From the NCBI GenBank assembly GCA_963969395.1, contig OZ017796.1, positions 30,928,243 through 30,992,242 of the forward strand: a DNA stretch of 64,000 nucleotides, given 5' to 3'. The DNA is from Pseudoscleropodium purum. Taxonomy: Eukaryota; Streptophyta; Bryopsida; Hypnales; Brachytheciaceae. Every line of letters begins with the position of its first letter. Within the stretch, counting starts at the first letter, position 1. The position numbers and the translations under genes were made by a program. The notes under the pieces were generated by a model. It saw nothing but the letters and a program-made list of their open reading frames with translations. It was not told the DNA's origin and searched no databases. This document shows, in pieces, positions 46,099-60,000 of the stretch.

Positions 46099-49000
46099 CT
46101 ATGCCTATCCACTTCAAAATTTCATAACTAATTCTACAAAGCTCCAAAAAATATGAAACAACTTGGGTTAGATGCCAATTCTACTTGTCTATGAAGGAAA
46201 ATTTACTGAAAAATATTTCAAGAAGTTACACCTCTCCAAAAATCAGCTCCAGCCCTTAAATGGTCGGTTTATGGACCTACTACCTTATTTACTTGGGATT
46301 ATGATGACATGGTTGTGACTTGTAGCTGTTATGAGTGATTTTCATTACGATAAAAGAGATTTGTTGTCGTTCCTTTCTCTCATTTGTGAGAGAATTTGAA
46401 AACATAAAAATATGGCATGCCTTGATTCAGTATGAATCTTGGTAGGAATGAAGTTTTAGTTATAAGATGACAACCCATTTCTAGCCACTTAAAGAATGCA
46501 ACTTAGCTGTTGGACGAGTGTATTTATGGAAATATTTTTCCAATGTAGGAAAATTGATTTAAGAAGGATTAAAAAAGTTTACATTTTTTGGGGTCAAAAT
46601 TGAAATTACCTTGAATTTTTTGCCTAATTCTTTGCAACCTATTCCTATTACATAGGTTGTTGTAATTCTAACCATAGATTGGTTACAATATTGATGTAAA
46701 TAATAATTATGACTTTCAGTGTATATGCCATGATCATTCTATGCTTTTAATGTATACTTGATGGACATTTCTATAGCTCCTTCACGTCATACTGTAAGCA
46801 AATTGTAATGTAAACTACAATTGATTGGAAATAGAACAACCTATATTTTGAAAATGGAGGGGAGGTAGATGGAAATGGGTTGCTTGCTCTAAAAAGGTTT
46901 CAAACTTGAATTTCATCATACATTTTTATTTTTTTTATTTTAAAGCTTTTCATCCCCAAATATCAAATTTAGATAGAATGATATGATTGATAATTCAAAT
47001 AGATTATTATTTCAAGAAATAATAATAGGACTTTAAAGCCACAAAATAATTTCTAATGTTCCTATTTTATTTCTTTAAAAAAAATAGATCTTTTAATACT
47101 ATTATTTTTTTCTCTATTGTTTCTTGAAAAAAAGAAAACAATATAAATAAACCAAGGATTTTAAGTTTTTTTTAGCAAATTTCTTCTCCCTACCTTATTG
47201 AAATGTTGTTATATCAAGACTAACGAGAAAATAGAAATGTACACTCACTTCATTTATATAAATAAAAATGGACAATGTATAATACGGAATTTATACAAGC
47301 ATCGGTATTACTTGTTATTAGCTATAAGCACAACACATTGCACTATAAGAAAAACTCCAAGCTCTCTTCTCTTCTGCATGGCCTCTACCATTATTGTTCG
47401 TTTGTTGTTTCCTTAGCAACTTCACTAGGTGCACAGTCTTCCTACATGTTTGTAGTACTGCTTTCACAACATAGAACTTCAAGAAGTAGTTTTGCGTCTT
47501 TATAAAATTGCTTCAGCAAGGCGTTGTATAGTATTCTGAAGTAGACTAAAACATCAGGAAGTAAATTGACATATAACTTTGATTTCAAGTGAAGGCCCTT
47601 GAAAGATTGCTTCAACAACACAAAATCATTTTCCATGACACAACAACCTTTACTAAATTTTTGTTGAAAATTGCGTCAATCATGGTATGAGCTCCCAATT
47701 TGTCACTTAGAACTCACTGTTTTTTTGTTTTTGTTTTTAACAATTCTGAGATAGGTTTATTATTATACAAAAAGCTCAAAAAATAGTATAAAATTAAAAT
47801 AGGTATGTTGCATGCCTATATAGTATTTGATCCGAATCAATGTCTTTTTTCCAAATTTTGCATGTAAATAGGATAAAATTTCAAAATTTGTGTAAATTAT
47901 AGATAATGAGTGAAATATGTCTCAATAGCCTATACTTGTAGTGCATATGAGAGATCGTGGCTAAAATTAATCCATGGGAACCTATATAAGAACCTTCATC
48001 AATTTCCAAAGAAAAATTTCAATTTCTTAGCTAATTTCATAAAATAATGAAAACCAAAATTATTAATTTGTAAGTGTCATGAATTTAAGGCAGATAAGTG
48101 GAGGGCATCTATGGTTGTAGTATAATGTTCTAAATTTGAAATCACACTCAAGACTCAATAGAAAAATTGATTTTTCAAGAATCTTCTTCATATAAAAGAT
48201 TAAAAGTTCACAAATACTTAACCGTGTAGGTTGAGCATGTCCATTTTGGTTGTTTTGATTCAGATTTTGGAGATAATTCAAAGCCAATGGTCCACCTCAA
48301 AGCAAGGTGTGAACAAAATAGGAGTGCATGTAAATTATACATCTAACAAGCCTATACACAGTGGTTTTGAATGAATATTGAATCTATAGGGAGGGAATCT
48401 AAATGAGCTAGGAGGGAATTTGAATCTCACAAAAAGTTCTATTTTCCCTTAAATTCATGTGAAACCAAAGCAAATATTTAATAAAATAAGTTTACATCTC
48501 TCCATGCTCCCAAATTGGGATAAAGTCTAATTTATTAGATTTTGTGCACAATAAACAAACTACGACTTTGAGTAAATATGAGTCCAAAAAGGGTGCCTTA
48601 GGCCCTAAAGGGTTAAAAGAGATAGAAGAATTTAGTTTTCTTTTAAAATGGTGCAAAGTAAAAATATGAACTTTCACATCTTTTGTGAAATTATGTGAGA
48701 GGTTCCATAAAAAGTTTTAAAATTTTCTAACTAACAAGAGATCCCTTTTAAGACAATTAGCTATCCAAATTTATAATGAAAAATTCATAGAAATTATTTA
48801 GATGTGGTAAAATCTCTCTAAAAAATAGAATTAATTTTTTTATGCTAATAACATGCTTTAGCAAGTTTCACAGTATTCCAATAGACAAAAGTATCCAAAC
48901 TAGTAAGATTTTCTAAAACTAACAAAATTAATGATGATTCACAAAGTTGATCGGTGATTTGGGTGCATACAAAATTGGACTGAGTTCAAAGTAAGGTCTT

Positions 49001-52000
49001 TTGTTATCCCCTTGTATCTTCCTAAAAGTCTAAGCTGATTACTTTCTTCAAAAGTAAGTAAACTCCAAAAGTTAAATTTTTACCCTATTCTACTTTAGAA
49101 TAAGCACTAGGCTTTGATGAGTTTTTGGTGATGGAAAAAGTATTGGAAAGTTCCTTCAAACTAAAAATGGCCTATTGAAGTTAATAGTGCAATCTGTTTG
49201 TGATTTAGGGTCATTGCAAGAAACACGAGTCCTATTGTTTGTCACAATTGGATAGATGTTGTTGTCTTCTAATGTAACTTTTGAATTTTAAATCCTAAGA
49301 ACTTGAAATTTCTATTCGATATGTCTAACTTGATGGTAATCACATCTTTTTTTTTTAAGAAATTGAAAAAAAATCATTTTATATTTAAAATTTAATTTTG
49401 TTAATATATCACACTTTGAGATTTAAGGGTTTTAACTACATTCAAAGTACCCAAATTGAATGATCTAGAGTTGAAATTTTGGTGGTCTATTCCAATACTA
49501 AGTGGACGTATGCCTAGCAAGGGGCATCTAAAAAATTATACTATTTTATGTCCTCTATGTCCATGCAAATAAGGTTCTTTTGTACAAGCACTTTTGAACA
49601 TTGAAGATGGTTTCAACTTCATTTTTTTGGTGAATTTGATCACCATTAACTCATCAAGTCCTCTCAGGTGGTAAATTTTTAGTTTTTTTATGTTTTTAAT
49701 TTTTAATTTATTATAAATATATACCTCATTGTTTCTCTTTTGTGACAATCGGTCTTTTTTCCTTATAGTATTGTTTGAGTACTTGCAACCGTACATTTAG
49801 TTATAGATTTTTCTAATCAACAGTTAAGATTGTTGAATTACATAATATTTATACTTCCTCGGGACATAAATGTAGATTTTTCCAAAATGCTATAGAAAAT
49901 GCATGGTGTTTCTTGTAACAACCATTTGGAAGGGGTTTATTTCCCCAAAAGTTAGAGTTTTAAGCCAACATAGAAAGTAGAAAATCAAAGGATTAAGATG
50001 AAAATCTTAATTGATAAATTCACTAGTAGAAAAATGAAAGAAGGTAGGTTCCATTGGGAATGAATATAAGGGTATTTTTTCTCCTCTCAAAACACCCTTT
50101 GTAACCATATTTTGGCACTTGTACTTTGTTGAATTCATTTAATTGGATTTTGGTCATTTTTGAGCCAAATTGCTTAAACAATTGTTTTGGAGGTTTTTTC
50201 ATGCTCTATTGTTGGTATTTAGCAAAATTTGAAGGACATTAGGGTTCCTTCAAACCTTATTTAGTCTTGCACTTGTTGTCCAGATTCTTGCAATTTATTA
50301 TGTGTTTTTGTTTCAATTTATTGTACTCTTACATTTTTGTACTAATCCTATTGAAACTTTTAGTAAAAATACAACTTCAAGATTTCAAAAGCTTAAAGAC
50401 TAACATTTGTAGTTGGGTGCGCAGGCCTAAATTGGGTGTAAAGGTTGAGCTACCAATATCATAAATAGAGAATTAAGTGACATACAATACAATTTATTAA
50501 GAGAAAACAAATTTTGAAGTGTATAAGATCCTGTGATGGAAATTTTCCCATAATTATTTGAAGAAATTCTTTAAAATTACAATTTACTAATTCTTCTGCA
50601 ATACTATATATACTTAAAGGAATTTTGGAAGATATGACTGTAAAGGATTTCCTTAGAAACTACTTGTTTAAGAACTTCTTTGAAAATTGTTATTTTTGCA
50701 ACTTCTTTAAGGATTTACTTCAATTCAAAACTATTATTTAGTTTAAGGACTTCTTTCAAAACTACTAGTTTAAGAACTTTTGGCACTTTTGATTTGAAGA
50801 ATTTTTATACAAAAAAAGAAAAGAATTTCTAAACATGTAATTATATAGTTCAAGTTTCTAGATAGGATTTTATAAGGAATTGTAGATTTGCAGTATAAAG
50901 TACATTTAAAACAAATCAAGAACCACAACATTCTAAGCAACATAGGATCAAGGATATTTGACTTTAGAATATCTAGATTTACTAAAATAAATTCAAGATA
51001 TCCAATCAAAAACAATATTAGTATTAAGGAAAAATAACAAAGTGATAACAAGCAAAGGCCATGCAATTCTAAGTTCAAACTATAAGAACCAATACAAAGA
51101 TAAGTACAATAGAGACCTACACTAGAGATTTATTGAACAAAATCTTCTAAACATGATGCTAGAATAATGAAAGAATAGTAAAACATGATCATTTTTTGAA
51201 TAATTAGAACATACTAAACTAATAGTTCAAGTTGTCTTTTTCAAGAAATGCGGAGAATAATTTTTAGGTAAAATACCACACTTTGACACTTGACTTTCTT
51301 CTAAAAGTTGTCAAGCATGTGTCTCTAATTGCTTTTTTCCAGTCCTTTTGAACATAGCATCCTTACAGTTGGGGCTTATTCTTGTTTCTTTTATCCACCA
51401 TTGCACTATCAACAATCTAATTTTTTAAGATAGATTATCACATTGTCTCCTATGGTAAGAGTTAGCCCAATTGAACCTAGGGCAACACATATCAACTGGC
51501 TTGTTTGAAATCCCCTTCTCACACTTCTTTCATTATATCCAAATATAAAATATATATCTATTCCACAAGCTAAAATATGGTTGCATTCATTAAAAATTGT
51601 AGCTTCTAAAGCATTTCTAGCTCTATGGTCAATTACCTTAGCATATTTAACATGTTTAAATTCTAGTTTTAGTTTTATTTTATTTTATTTTTTGTATTTT
51701 TAAAAATCAAACATCAAAATATTTGTTTTCTAAACATTTCTATCATTCTTTGTTTGTGCATGATTGTTAAAGACAATTTTTTTTACTTGAATTTTTATAT
51801 ACATATTATTTTGAATCATTTACAAATTTTTTTAATTTTTTTTAATTTTTTTTAATTTTTAAAAAATATTCCCAAAGTTGTAGTACTCATTGAAATAGGC
51901 CATTTTGAGACAAAAACAATAGGTGTTTTTTTGCAATGATTCATATATACAATATCCATTTTTAATTACTTACATATATAGAGAATGCTACTATATAAGT

Positions 52001-52020
52001 GTAAAGTATAGAGCATAGAA
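46099..52020. other. AT-rich intergenic region, no gene seen
   Basis: About 6 kb of roughly 70-75% AT. Open frames at 47198-47505, 49536-49796, 50267-50464 and 50770-51078 are low-complexity and resemble no family. A short array of TTTTTTTTAA-type units lies near 51826-51860. Confidence 0.5.
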
Positions 52021-52293
52021 CATTACAAAAGTTTTGAGGCCTCCAAAGGGCTGCTAGTTGTTTATTTTTGGTACCCCTCAAAGTGCAATTACAGAAAAAT
52101 GAAAAAATAATTTTTTTTGGAAAAAAATATTAAAAAAATAGTCAATTTGACATGGCGTAGACATGGCACTACCATTGCCACATCAAATTTTCAAAGTTTT
52201 AAAAATAAAAAATAGTTTTTTTTTTTTTTTTCCAATTGCACCATTGTAGTACAAGGCTAGAAGCTCTTTGGAAGCCTCAAAACTTTTGTAATG
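52021..52293. mobile_element. MITE-like inverted-repeat element (about 273 bp)
   Basis: The left end CATTACAAAAGTTTTGAGGC matches the reverse complement of the right end (GCCTCAAAACTTTTGTAATG) perfectly over 20 bases. The likeness continues inward with mismatches (TCCAAAG/CTTTGGA, CTAG). The interior is very AT-rich with a long poly-T and a GACATGGC/CATTGCCACATCA patch like that in the CACTA-like element. It is non-coding. A target duplication is not clear. Confidence 0.75.
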
Positions 52294-55200
52294 GCTTAGG
52301 TTTGGAGAATCTATTGCTTATTTTAGGATTTGTTCTTTAAATGATAGATCTCTTTGAAAGGTATAACTAGATATTCCATAACCATTGAAGGTACCCTATA
52401 ATATGAGACACTTTATAGATAATGTCATATACACTCACAACATACGTATTCTATAACTATTGAAGGTAGTCTATACTCTACACTCTTAACTTTCCACTCT
52501 ACGCTCATAAGTGAGCTTCACGCATCATTATAGAAGAATAAAAATTCCTTCTCAAAAATAACATACCACATGTTGAAAAAATGCAATAAATACAACATGA
52601 TCATTTTTCTTTTCTTTAGGATACAAATTGAGGCAAATTGGCAAAAGGCCATTGTATTAATTGTATACAAAGGCTAATCAAAACTTTGTTTGGATGGTGG
52701 TATTCAACAAACTAGTACTTTTGTGTTTAGACTATGTGGTCTGAAACCTATACCAATCCTAGACTTTAGAGCTAAAGAAAGAAATGAATGGAAAAATGGA
52801 AAATGGAATACTACCATTTTAATAAAATTTTCCATAATTGTGGTCCTAAAATGCTAAATAGGTGACTTCACTATAAATTGTATAAATGAAAAAAGCACCT
52901 ACTAGGCCAATAATCAAAATATTTTGGTGACTATATTGGTCATGGCTTCATGGGAGTTTTGCTTCCAGGGTTAGTCACCATGGAAATCGTTTTTTCAAGT
53001 ACAATGTGAATTATTTCTTAAACGAAAGCTCATAAGCACTTGGAGTCAAATTTTTGTGCAAGATATCGTCTTTCCACACAAAATTTTAAAGATGAATACA
53101 TGCACATATTGTATGCATTTAACCTCTAAAGGACCATAAGGCTACCATGTAGCTTTTGCAACTATATTTATAGAAAATTTAGTATACTAACTTCACTAAC
53201 AATTTGTAAACAATAAAGAGACTTCAATTGGCTTTTTCCACTAAATCTATTAGTGCAATCCAATTAAGAAATGATCAAGTATGTTATTTTTGGTGAAATT
53301 TTTGAGTATGGAAAATATACTTTGGTTGTCACTTCACATTTTTATATCTTTTTTTCTACATTTGAATGATTATTTGAAAAAATTATACATCAAAACCATG
53401 GTAATATGTACTCATAGGAAAAAAAATTAGAGTTTGGAGAGCACTTTCAATCATTCCAATTTCAACATTTCCATTTCAGATTAAGGTAAACCAACCTATG
53501 ACAAGCAAATTGATTGGCTTGCTTTGTTGACGTATTTAAAAACTTTTAATTTTTTTTCATATACATGTAAACATGAGAAATGAGGAGAACAACTGAAATT
53601 TAATTTTTTTGACAAAGTATGAATTTGTTACAAATTTTTGAAGTGAATTGACCAAATGGCTCAAAACAATCTTTAGACTACCTCCAAAGCCATCAATAAC
53701 TATACCCATCGTGGTCATCAAACCACCTAATGCAATTATAATATTTCCTAACATGGACATGACATATAAGAATTAAGAAAGGTAGTTCACGTAATAAATT
53801 ACGGTAGACAGGTGCAAGTTCCTAATATAGTCTCTAACATCTCCATCAACATCATGCAAAACATTGATTTTAGTTGTTAACCTACCTAATGAAGTCTTGT
53901 TTACATTAATTAGAAAAAACCTGATATAGATTGATGGAAAATTGTAATGGGTTGTTTGATAGATGTCTATATTACAATATTAGGGAATTTGCCTGTTGTA
54001 GGCTGGTTTACCTTATGTACAAAGTACTACCTAATTAGACATCTTTCATCACTATTGTCAATGGTGGCATTTTCTAAAAAATTGTGCAATTTTGCTAATC
54101 TTTTTTTATAGGAAAGCTACATAAATCTTTTTTTATTTCAAAGGTGGTGATCATCAAAATTATTCCTTACAATTTTGGAATTATGGCTGTTATAAGAGCT
54201 AGTCAAGAGAACAAGAGCTATGCTCAAACACCCCCGGTCCTTTAGAGGTTAATGAATCTCTGTCATCCATCGAACCATTTGGTCATTGAGTGCTTGAAGG
54301 ATTAAGAGGAGAAACTCTCTTAAAGTGAAGACACTAATAACCCATCATTTAAGCAATTTGGGAGCAGATTCTACACAATATGAGTTGGTGGATATTTTTC
54401 TAATATAGGAAGATAGGAAATACCGAAATATGGAGATTGCTAAATTTTCAGATTTATATTTCAAATTGGAATTATATCACATTTTGATAGGCAAAAAACT
54501 CTCGACCCAAAAATATTGTCTAGAGTCTTTCAATTTTGATCATTCAGGATAGTACTTTCCTACTGACTACTTTAGGTAATGTCTTAACCTAATTAGTCCC
54601 AACCTTGAAAAGGGCTAAAAGAACAAATTTCAACCTTGACATTCAACCTAAGGTTGAAAATAGCACACCCTTCAAGTTGGACATTGGGCATGGTTGGTTA
54701 TTGGTGCCTCCACCTTAGTTTACTGCAGAAACTCCTTGGCTAAGCGGTTAAGATTGCTGAACCGCCATCTCTACCTTCCAATTAGCCTAAATTCATCCGT
54801 GAAGCCATGGATGAAATTTATGGATGAATTTGCATGATCGAACTCCACCCACCCGCAGTGAGGGCCAGCCATGAAGCTCTCCCTCCCTTCGAGTCTTCGA
54901 CAACTGAATCGGGAAGGCCGCTTTGCTTTTCACTGAACTGGGGTTTCGAACGTGCACATCAGCGACCTTTCTTAATTCGTGAGTCATCTCCTTACTTGCA
55001 TCGTCGTTTCCGAACAAAGCTTAATTTTTGGATTTGATCGGTTGCTCAGCTAGCTAGCTTTGATGTTCGTAGCAGTTCAGTTCGTAGTCCCGAAGGTAGC
55101 CGCACATGCATGTGCAGTATACTTGTCTAGCTAGCAGCACAGTCAATTCAATCTTTCACCACACTTCATTTCTTTCTTTGCAGTCAATCTGATTTCAAAT

Positions 55201-55705
55201 TTGCTCTCAGGGTACATTAGCTAGATCGATACCTGACTGGCTTTTTTTCTGCAGGGAGCGGCTACTTCCGAACCGTACGTAATCGTACTCGATTATTCCC
55301 CCATCGATGCATGCTGACTTGCGACATTTCAACTCAGGTATGTCCCAGCTCTAGCTGCTTTTAAGATTGTGCTCAAGGCTCTAACAGCCACCAAGTTTGT
55401 ACGCCGTCGAATTGGGAAATCAAGTCAAGAATGACAATGTGGATGTATTTACTCACAGATTGTTCGGTTGTTTTAGGAAAAAATTGTAATGAATTAATTA
55501 GAAACCCTAATTAAAAAGCAAGGTCGTCACAGGTCTTAGAATCAATGGTTTTCTGAGAACTGATGAGTTCAAGAGAAATGATGTTTCGCCGTCGAGAAAT
55601 GACGGTTTGAAAGTTTCTTCCATGCTGAGTCATGCCATACTGTCACGATCAGTATGTAAAAGCTAGCTTGCGAATGTGTCATTGTGAGTCCTGACAATCT
55701 TTTTT
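52294..55705. other. AT-rich spacer, then a GC-richer lead to the F-box-associated gene
   Basis: 52294-54700 is AT-rich with no recognisable gene. From about 54720 GC rises, and 54793-55037 holds short open frames on both strands that I cannot assign; an upstream non-coding or coding exon of the next gene could lie here. GCTAGCTAGC-type short palindromes occur near 55055 and 55130. Confidence 0.4.
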
Positions 55706-56929
55706 ATGGAACCCTTGAGCGTCTTTGCAGCCATCACCATGAGCAGCCATGATCACCAGCCTCCCACCCCGAGCAGCCCTGAGCACCAGCCTCCCATCCC
55801 TGCGAATTCACCCTGGATCTGGTCTGGCCAACATGGCGAGAACACCCCTTTCTCGCCGTTCGACCCCAACCAGCGCTATTCCGGCCTCGGATTCGGAGCA
55901 CACCGTGAAAACTTCATCCTCGCTGGCTCCGGAGGCCTTCTCCTCATCAAGCGGTCTCCCCCCGCGGTTGGGCTCGGCCAACGTTGGCAATCACTCATGG
56001 TAGTCAACCCCTCCACACACGAATCCAGGGTGCTTCCACCAGCGAATTCAATGGATGTCGGTCTAGAGTTTTGGTCGTACAACGGAGTCCAATCCAACCT
56101 CTTGGTAGACACAGAATCCAAGACCTACAGTCACTCTCACATTCCCAAACTTTGTCTGCCTCTACTTCCACTTCCAACGCATGGCAGTGTCGGAAATTCA
56201 ACTAGGGTGCCTCATGGGTACCCTCACAACATAGAGCTTTTGGCAAACCCATGGTATACGCAGATCGCCAGTGCATACGTCAATGGCCGCCTCTTCTTTG
56301 CCGACGTCGTCGAGGACCCCTTGCCTACCATGAACCTGATCGAAATTGACGTCGAAGCTGGCTCCTGGAAGCTCCACAACTGGCGCTTCTCTCTCCAAAC
56401 ACAGTTCACGGAATTTGTGGACACTCCGTTTCTTTGCATGCGTGGATTGACAGATCACGGAATGCGTCAAGTTCTCAACACTCAAACTGTGGCATCCCGT
56501 CGCCGTGGTCGGGCGCTTGAGAATTATTTCCTTATCGTGGAGTGCATGGGAGAGCTCTACGCCGTCATTCCCATGAGCTTGAATGGGTATTTGCCCATGA
56601 GCTTGCGGAGTCAAAAGACTTTGACGGAGGTTGTGTACGAGTATGCCAACTTTGGTTTGAGCTTCATGCCGTTGCAGTTCCTGATCGTGAACATGCGTGG
56701 GGACGGGTTTGTGCATGGGGTGCTTCGGATTTTGCTGCCGGAGGATATGAGCAGAGTATACGTTGGAAGAGACATCGATCATGATAATGAGGTTAGGCAG
56801 AATGAGTTGAAGCTTATGCTGGGGCTACTACCGGACCCGCTGGATGGATACCGTTGGAAGATAAGTTGCGTGGCGGAAGGAAGTGTGATCTGGGTGGCAT
56901 TGTACGTCAGATTATGTGCTGCAGTATGA
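55706..56929 (+). CDS. F-box-associated/kelch-like beta-propeller protein, probable C-terminal frameshift
   Basis: A single-exon frame of 407 aa from the ATG at 55706; a second ATG at 55739 (MSSHDHQPP) is an equally good start. The N terminus has two copies of a HQPP(T/I)P motif. GSGGLLLI followed by RWQSLMVVNPSTHESRVLPP is the typical first blade of F-box-associated propellers in plants. I see no F-box in this frame, so one may sit in an upstream exon or be absent. The frame ends TGA at 56927-56929, but dropping into another frame at 56910 gives a natural-looking continuation (DYVLQYDVVTGVSKLEI) to a TAG at 57027-57029. A one-base insertion near 56909 is therefore likely. The family call rests on one motif plus general character. 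Its partner and substrate are unknown. Confidence 0.6.
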   Translation: MEPLSVFAAITMSSHDHQPPTPSSPEHQPPIPANSPWIWSGQHGENTPFSPFDPNQRYSGLGFGAHRENFILAGSGGLLLIKRSPPAVGLGQRWQSLMVVNPSTHESRVLPPANSMDVGLEFWSYNGVQSNLLVDTESKTYSHSHIPKLCLPLLPLPTHGSVGNSTRVPHGYPHNIELLANPWYTQIASAYVNGRLFFADVVEDPLPTMNLIEIDVEAGSWKLHNWRFSLQTQFTEFVDTPFLCMRGLTDHGMRQVLNTQTVASRRRGRALENYFLIVECMGELYAVIPMSLNGYLPMSLRSQKTLTEVVYEYANFGLSFMPLQFLIVNMRGDGFVHGVLRILLPEDMSRVYVGRDIDHDNEVRQNELKLMLGLLPDPLDGYRWKISCVAEGSVIWVALYVRLCAAV

Positions 56930-57029
56930 TGTGGTGACGGGGGTGTCGAAGTTGGAGATCATTGGGGAAGGCTCGCTAGAAATTTGGGTGGAAAGGGCTC
57001 CTTACAGACCGAGTGACATGAAGCCATAG

Positions 57030-60000
57030 TCCATTAGTCCGGAGCTCTCGATGGACTTGCAGCAAGCTAGTTCGTACGTGCTAACCCAGTCACTTGTTTA
57101 TCTGGACTTGCAACACTTGGGAATGTATGCTCGTTTGCAATGTCAGTAATTTAGATCGATGAGAGAGTCGAAGTTGTATTCCTGGTCGCAATGATGTAAT
57201 AATTGACAGTGGAGACAGTGTAATAATTGAACGTTTAGAATAATAGATGTTCGTAATTTAGATGTCTTCTAAAGAGAGTTGAAAATGTAACTATTACTGT
57301 TTGTTCTTGTACAGGTTCGAAGTTCATACGAAGGGTCCTCCAGTACGTAGTTTTCCCAGTTTCGATGTCATCGGATCGACCTTGCGGCCTGCATTGCGAG
57401 CAATCCATCTGTCTTGAACTGTTGAAGAAGGGTGCCATCAAGATATTGTTAAGCTGCAATGGCATGATGGAGTATGCAGTCAATCCAGTTTGTTTGATCT
57501 TTCTATGAAGATTGCTGATTGTTGGAGAACTGATTTTCGAATGCAAGGCCATGCAAGTAGTTTGGCTTGTGCATGTGTAGAGGTCGTGAATGTTGTCAAT
57601 ATTTTTTATTTCACTTTTGTCGTGGCATGACGGACTTTGAGTATGAAATTGCTGAATCTCACTGCACATCGATCGTGTTACTGAATTTGTGAATGCGTTC
57701 CAAATTTCCATTAGTTGGTATTGGTATACATGTGTAAGTTCCTTATAAGAGAGACGGCATCAATTGGCCAGATTAATTAATTACGATTTATTGTTTTCAA
57801 GAGTGTATTACAATTGCAGCAGATTTGCAGGACTTACATGAATACGGGTGAACTAATAATGTACATCCGGGATTCCAAGTAACTATGTTGAAAAAAGCAT
57901 CTAACCCCTAAACGCCTCAATCTTTTTTCGATTTTTTTGCACATTTTGGCTTACATCTTTTTACAGAAATATCATTTACTGCAACTTCAAGAAATTGATC
58001 ATTGAGGGTTTTTTCTTCAAGATTCAAGTATTAGATTGGACGAATGAAAAGTTTTCTAGACTAAACAACACTTGGAAGCACTCTATTCATCATCTAGAAT
58101 ATAGATGTTGGAGTGCTTCAGAGTTAATGTTGATCTTCAACAATGAGTTTTTCTTGATTACTCTATATTTAATTTATTTTTAATTTATGATATTTGTGTA
58201 AGATAATGAATTTATAAATATCGCCAATATCATTGAAATGGTAGTATTTTGTTAATTTGGCACTTTTAGTAGTTTACAGTTTACACTACATAGATTGAAA
58301 TGTTTTTTCTGTACTAGAATCTATACTAGTTGTAGATTTTTGAAATCTACAAATCTCTTAGATATTTGCAATCTAGATTTTTAGATTGCTTGATCTGATA
58401 TTTATGTTGGTCCTAAATTTTTGAAGTCTAAAATTGACCTAAATGTTAGCAATATATACTTGTCCTAAATGTCAAGGTGTGAAAATGGCATATAGAATAC
58501 TGCCATTTTAATGAAATTCACCATGAATTAGTTTATATAAAAATGAGAAAAAAACAAACTACGAAATGAAGATCTTATATCTAAAGGACATTATTTTCAA
58601 GTTGTCATTTAATTTGTTGAACAAACTTTAATTCTACAATCCTTTTTTATGAAGCCTCCATAGGAATTAAAGCTTTAAAAAATAGGCTTTGTATAATACT
58701 ATTGATAGTCTACAATAAAGATTTGAGAAATCGACATTGATGATTTACTATACAAAATTGAAAAAGGAGCCAAAATTAGCATAGGCTATATGTGTTATTA
58801 AATTATTGTCTCATTCACATACTAAGACTATCAATTGCAAAGTTCCTATCATTTGTCTCTAATTTGAATATCATTGCAAAAGTAAAAAGATGAATTTCAA
58901 CTAATTAATTAAATGCTAAATTTGAAGGTATGCAACTAATATTTTATATGCATATTTATTTGACATTAAGTAGAGTCTTTTAAAAATTTGAATTTGAATA
59001 AATGAAAATAAATATAAGAATTTATTGAATTTGATTTTATTAAATATAAAATCTTTTTAGAATGAACTATATACTTTTAGTCTAGGGCACTAAAGTTACT
59101 CAATATATTTGTATATATACACTCCTTTTTCCATAAAATAATTATATTTTAGAAAAATAAAATAAAGAAAAAAACATCATGAATAATTTTCTAATATATA
59201 AAAAAATGAATTTTATAAATTTAAAATAAAGTTCAAGAAATTTGAACATGGATTTCATTAAACAAGTGTGACTCTAACACCAAAACTTGTATCATATATA
59301 TATATATATATATACATGAAGGTCTTACATTTAAAAATCTAGAACAATGTGGATTTATATTTCAAAATAGGTGATTTGAAAGGTGACAAGGCAATAAAAT
59401 ACCACCAACTAATCAAAATTAATGTTCAAGGTAAATTAGCACTTGAAAATGTTTTTAAAATAAAACCTTATATTTTGGTGTAATAAAGAATTTTTTTTTA
59501 TAGAAAGAAAGAAATGATTCATTATAGGTGGTTAAAGAAAAAATATATAACTTCCCATTTATAGACCATACAATTACAATTCTTATCTTTTTGAATGCTA
59601 ATGTATCTCTATTCATTTCATTGAGAGAGACATTGCCTTAATAATTTAAACATGTCTATCAAGATTGTAGAATCCTTTGCCACATGTCATAGCCTCAAGA
59701 TTACTTCCATAGCCAAGACATGAAATTATCCTCTCAAGGCCCAATTCCAATCCTTCCAATTTGTCCATATGATCTTCCCTCTCCAAACTCACATTTCTCC
59801 TACATGAAAAAGGAAAGGGGAATAACAAACCTTTTGGAAGTAACAATACAATTTTAATCCATTACAATGAAAGAGAGGGAATTGGGTCCAATTTTATCTT
59901 GGGATCACAATATGAGCCATCCTACCTTATAATCAGAAATCACACAATATTTACTAATGCAACTACTAGAATAATTTTACCCTCAATTTCAATAATTTTC

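Noticed and set aside
54726..54766. tRNA-like A box TGGCTAAGCGG followed by GTTAAGA, as in tRNA-Leu/Ser
   Set aside because: No B box follows at a workable distance and no cloverleaf can be drawn, so it is not a tRNA gene.
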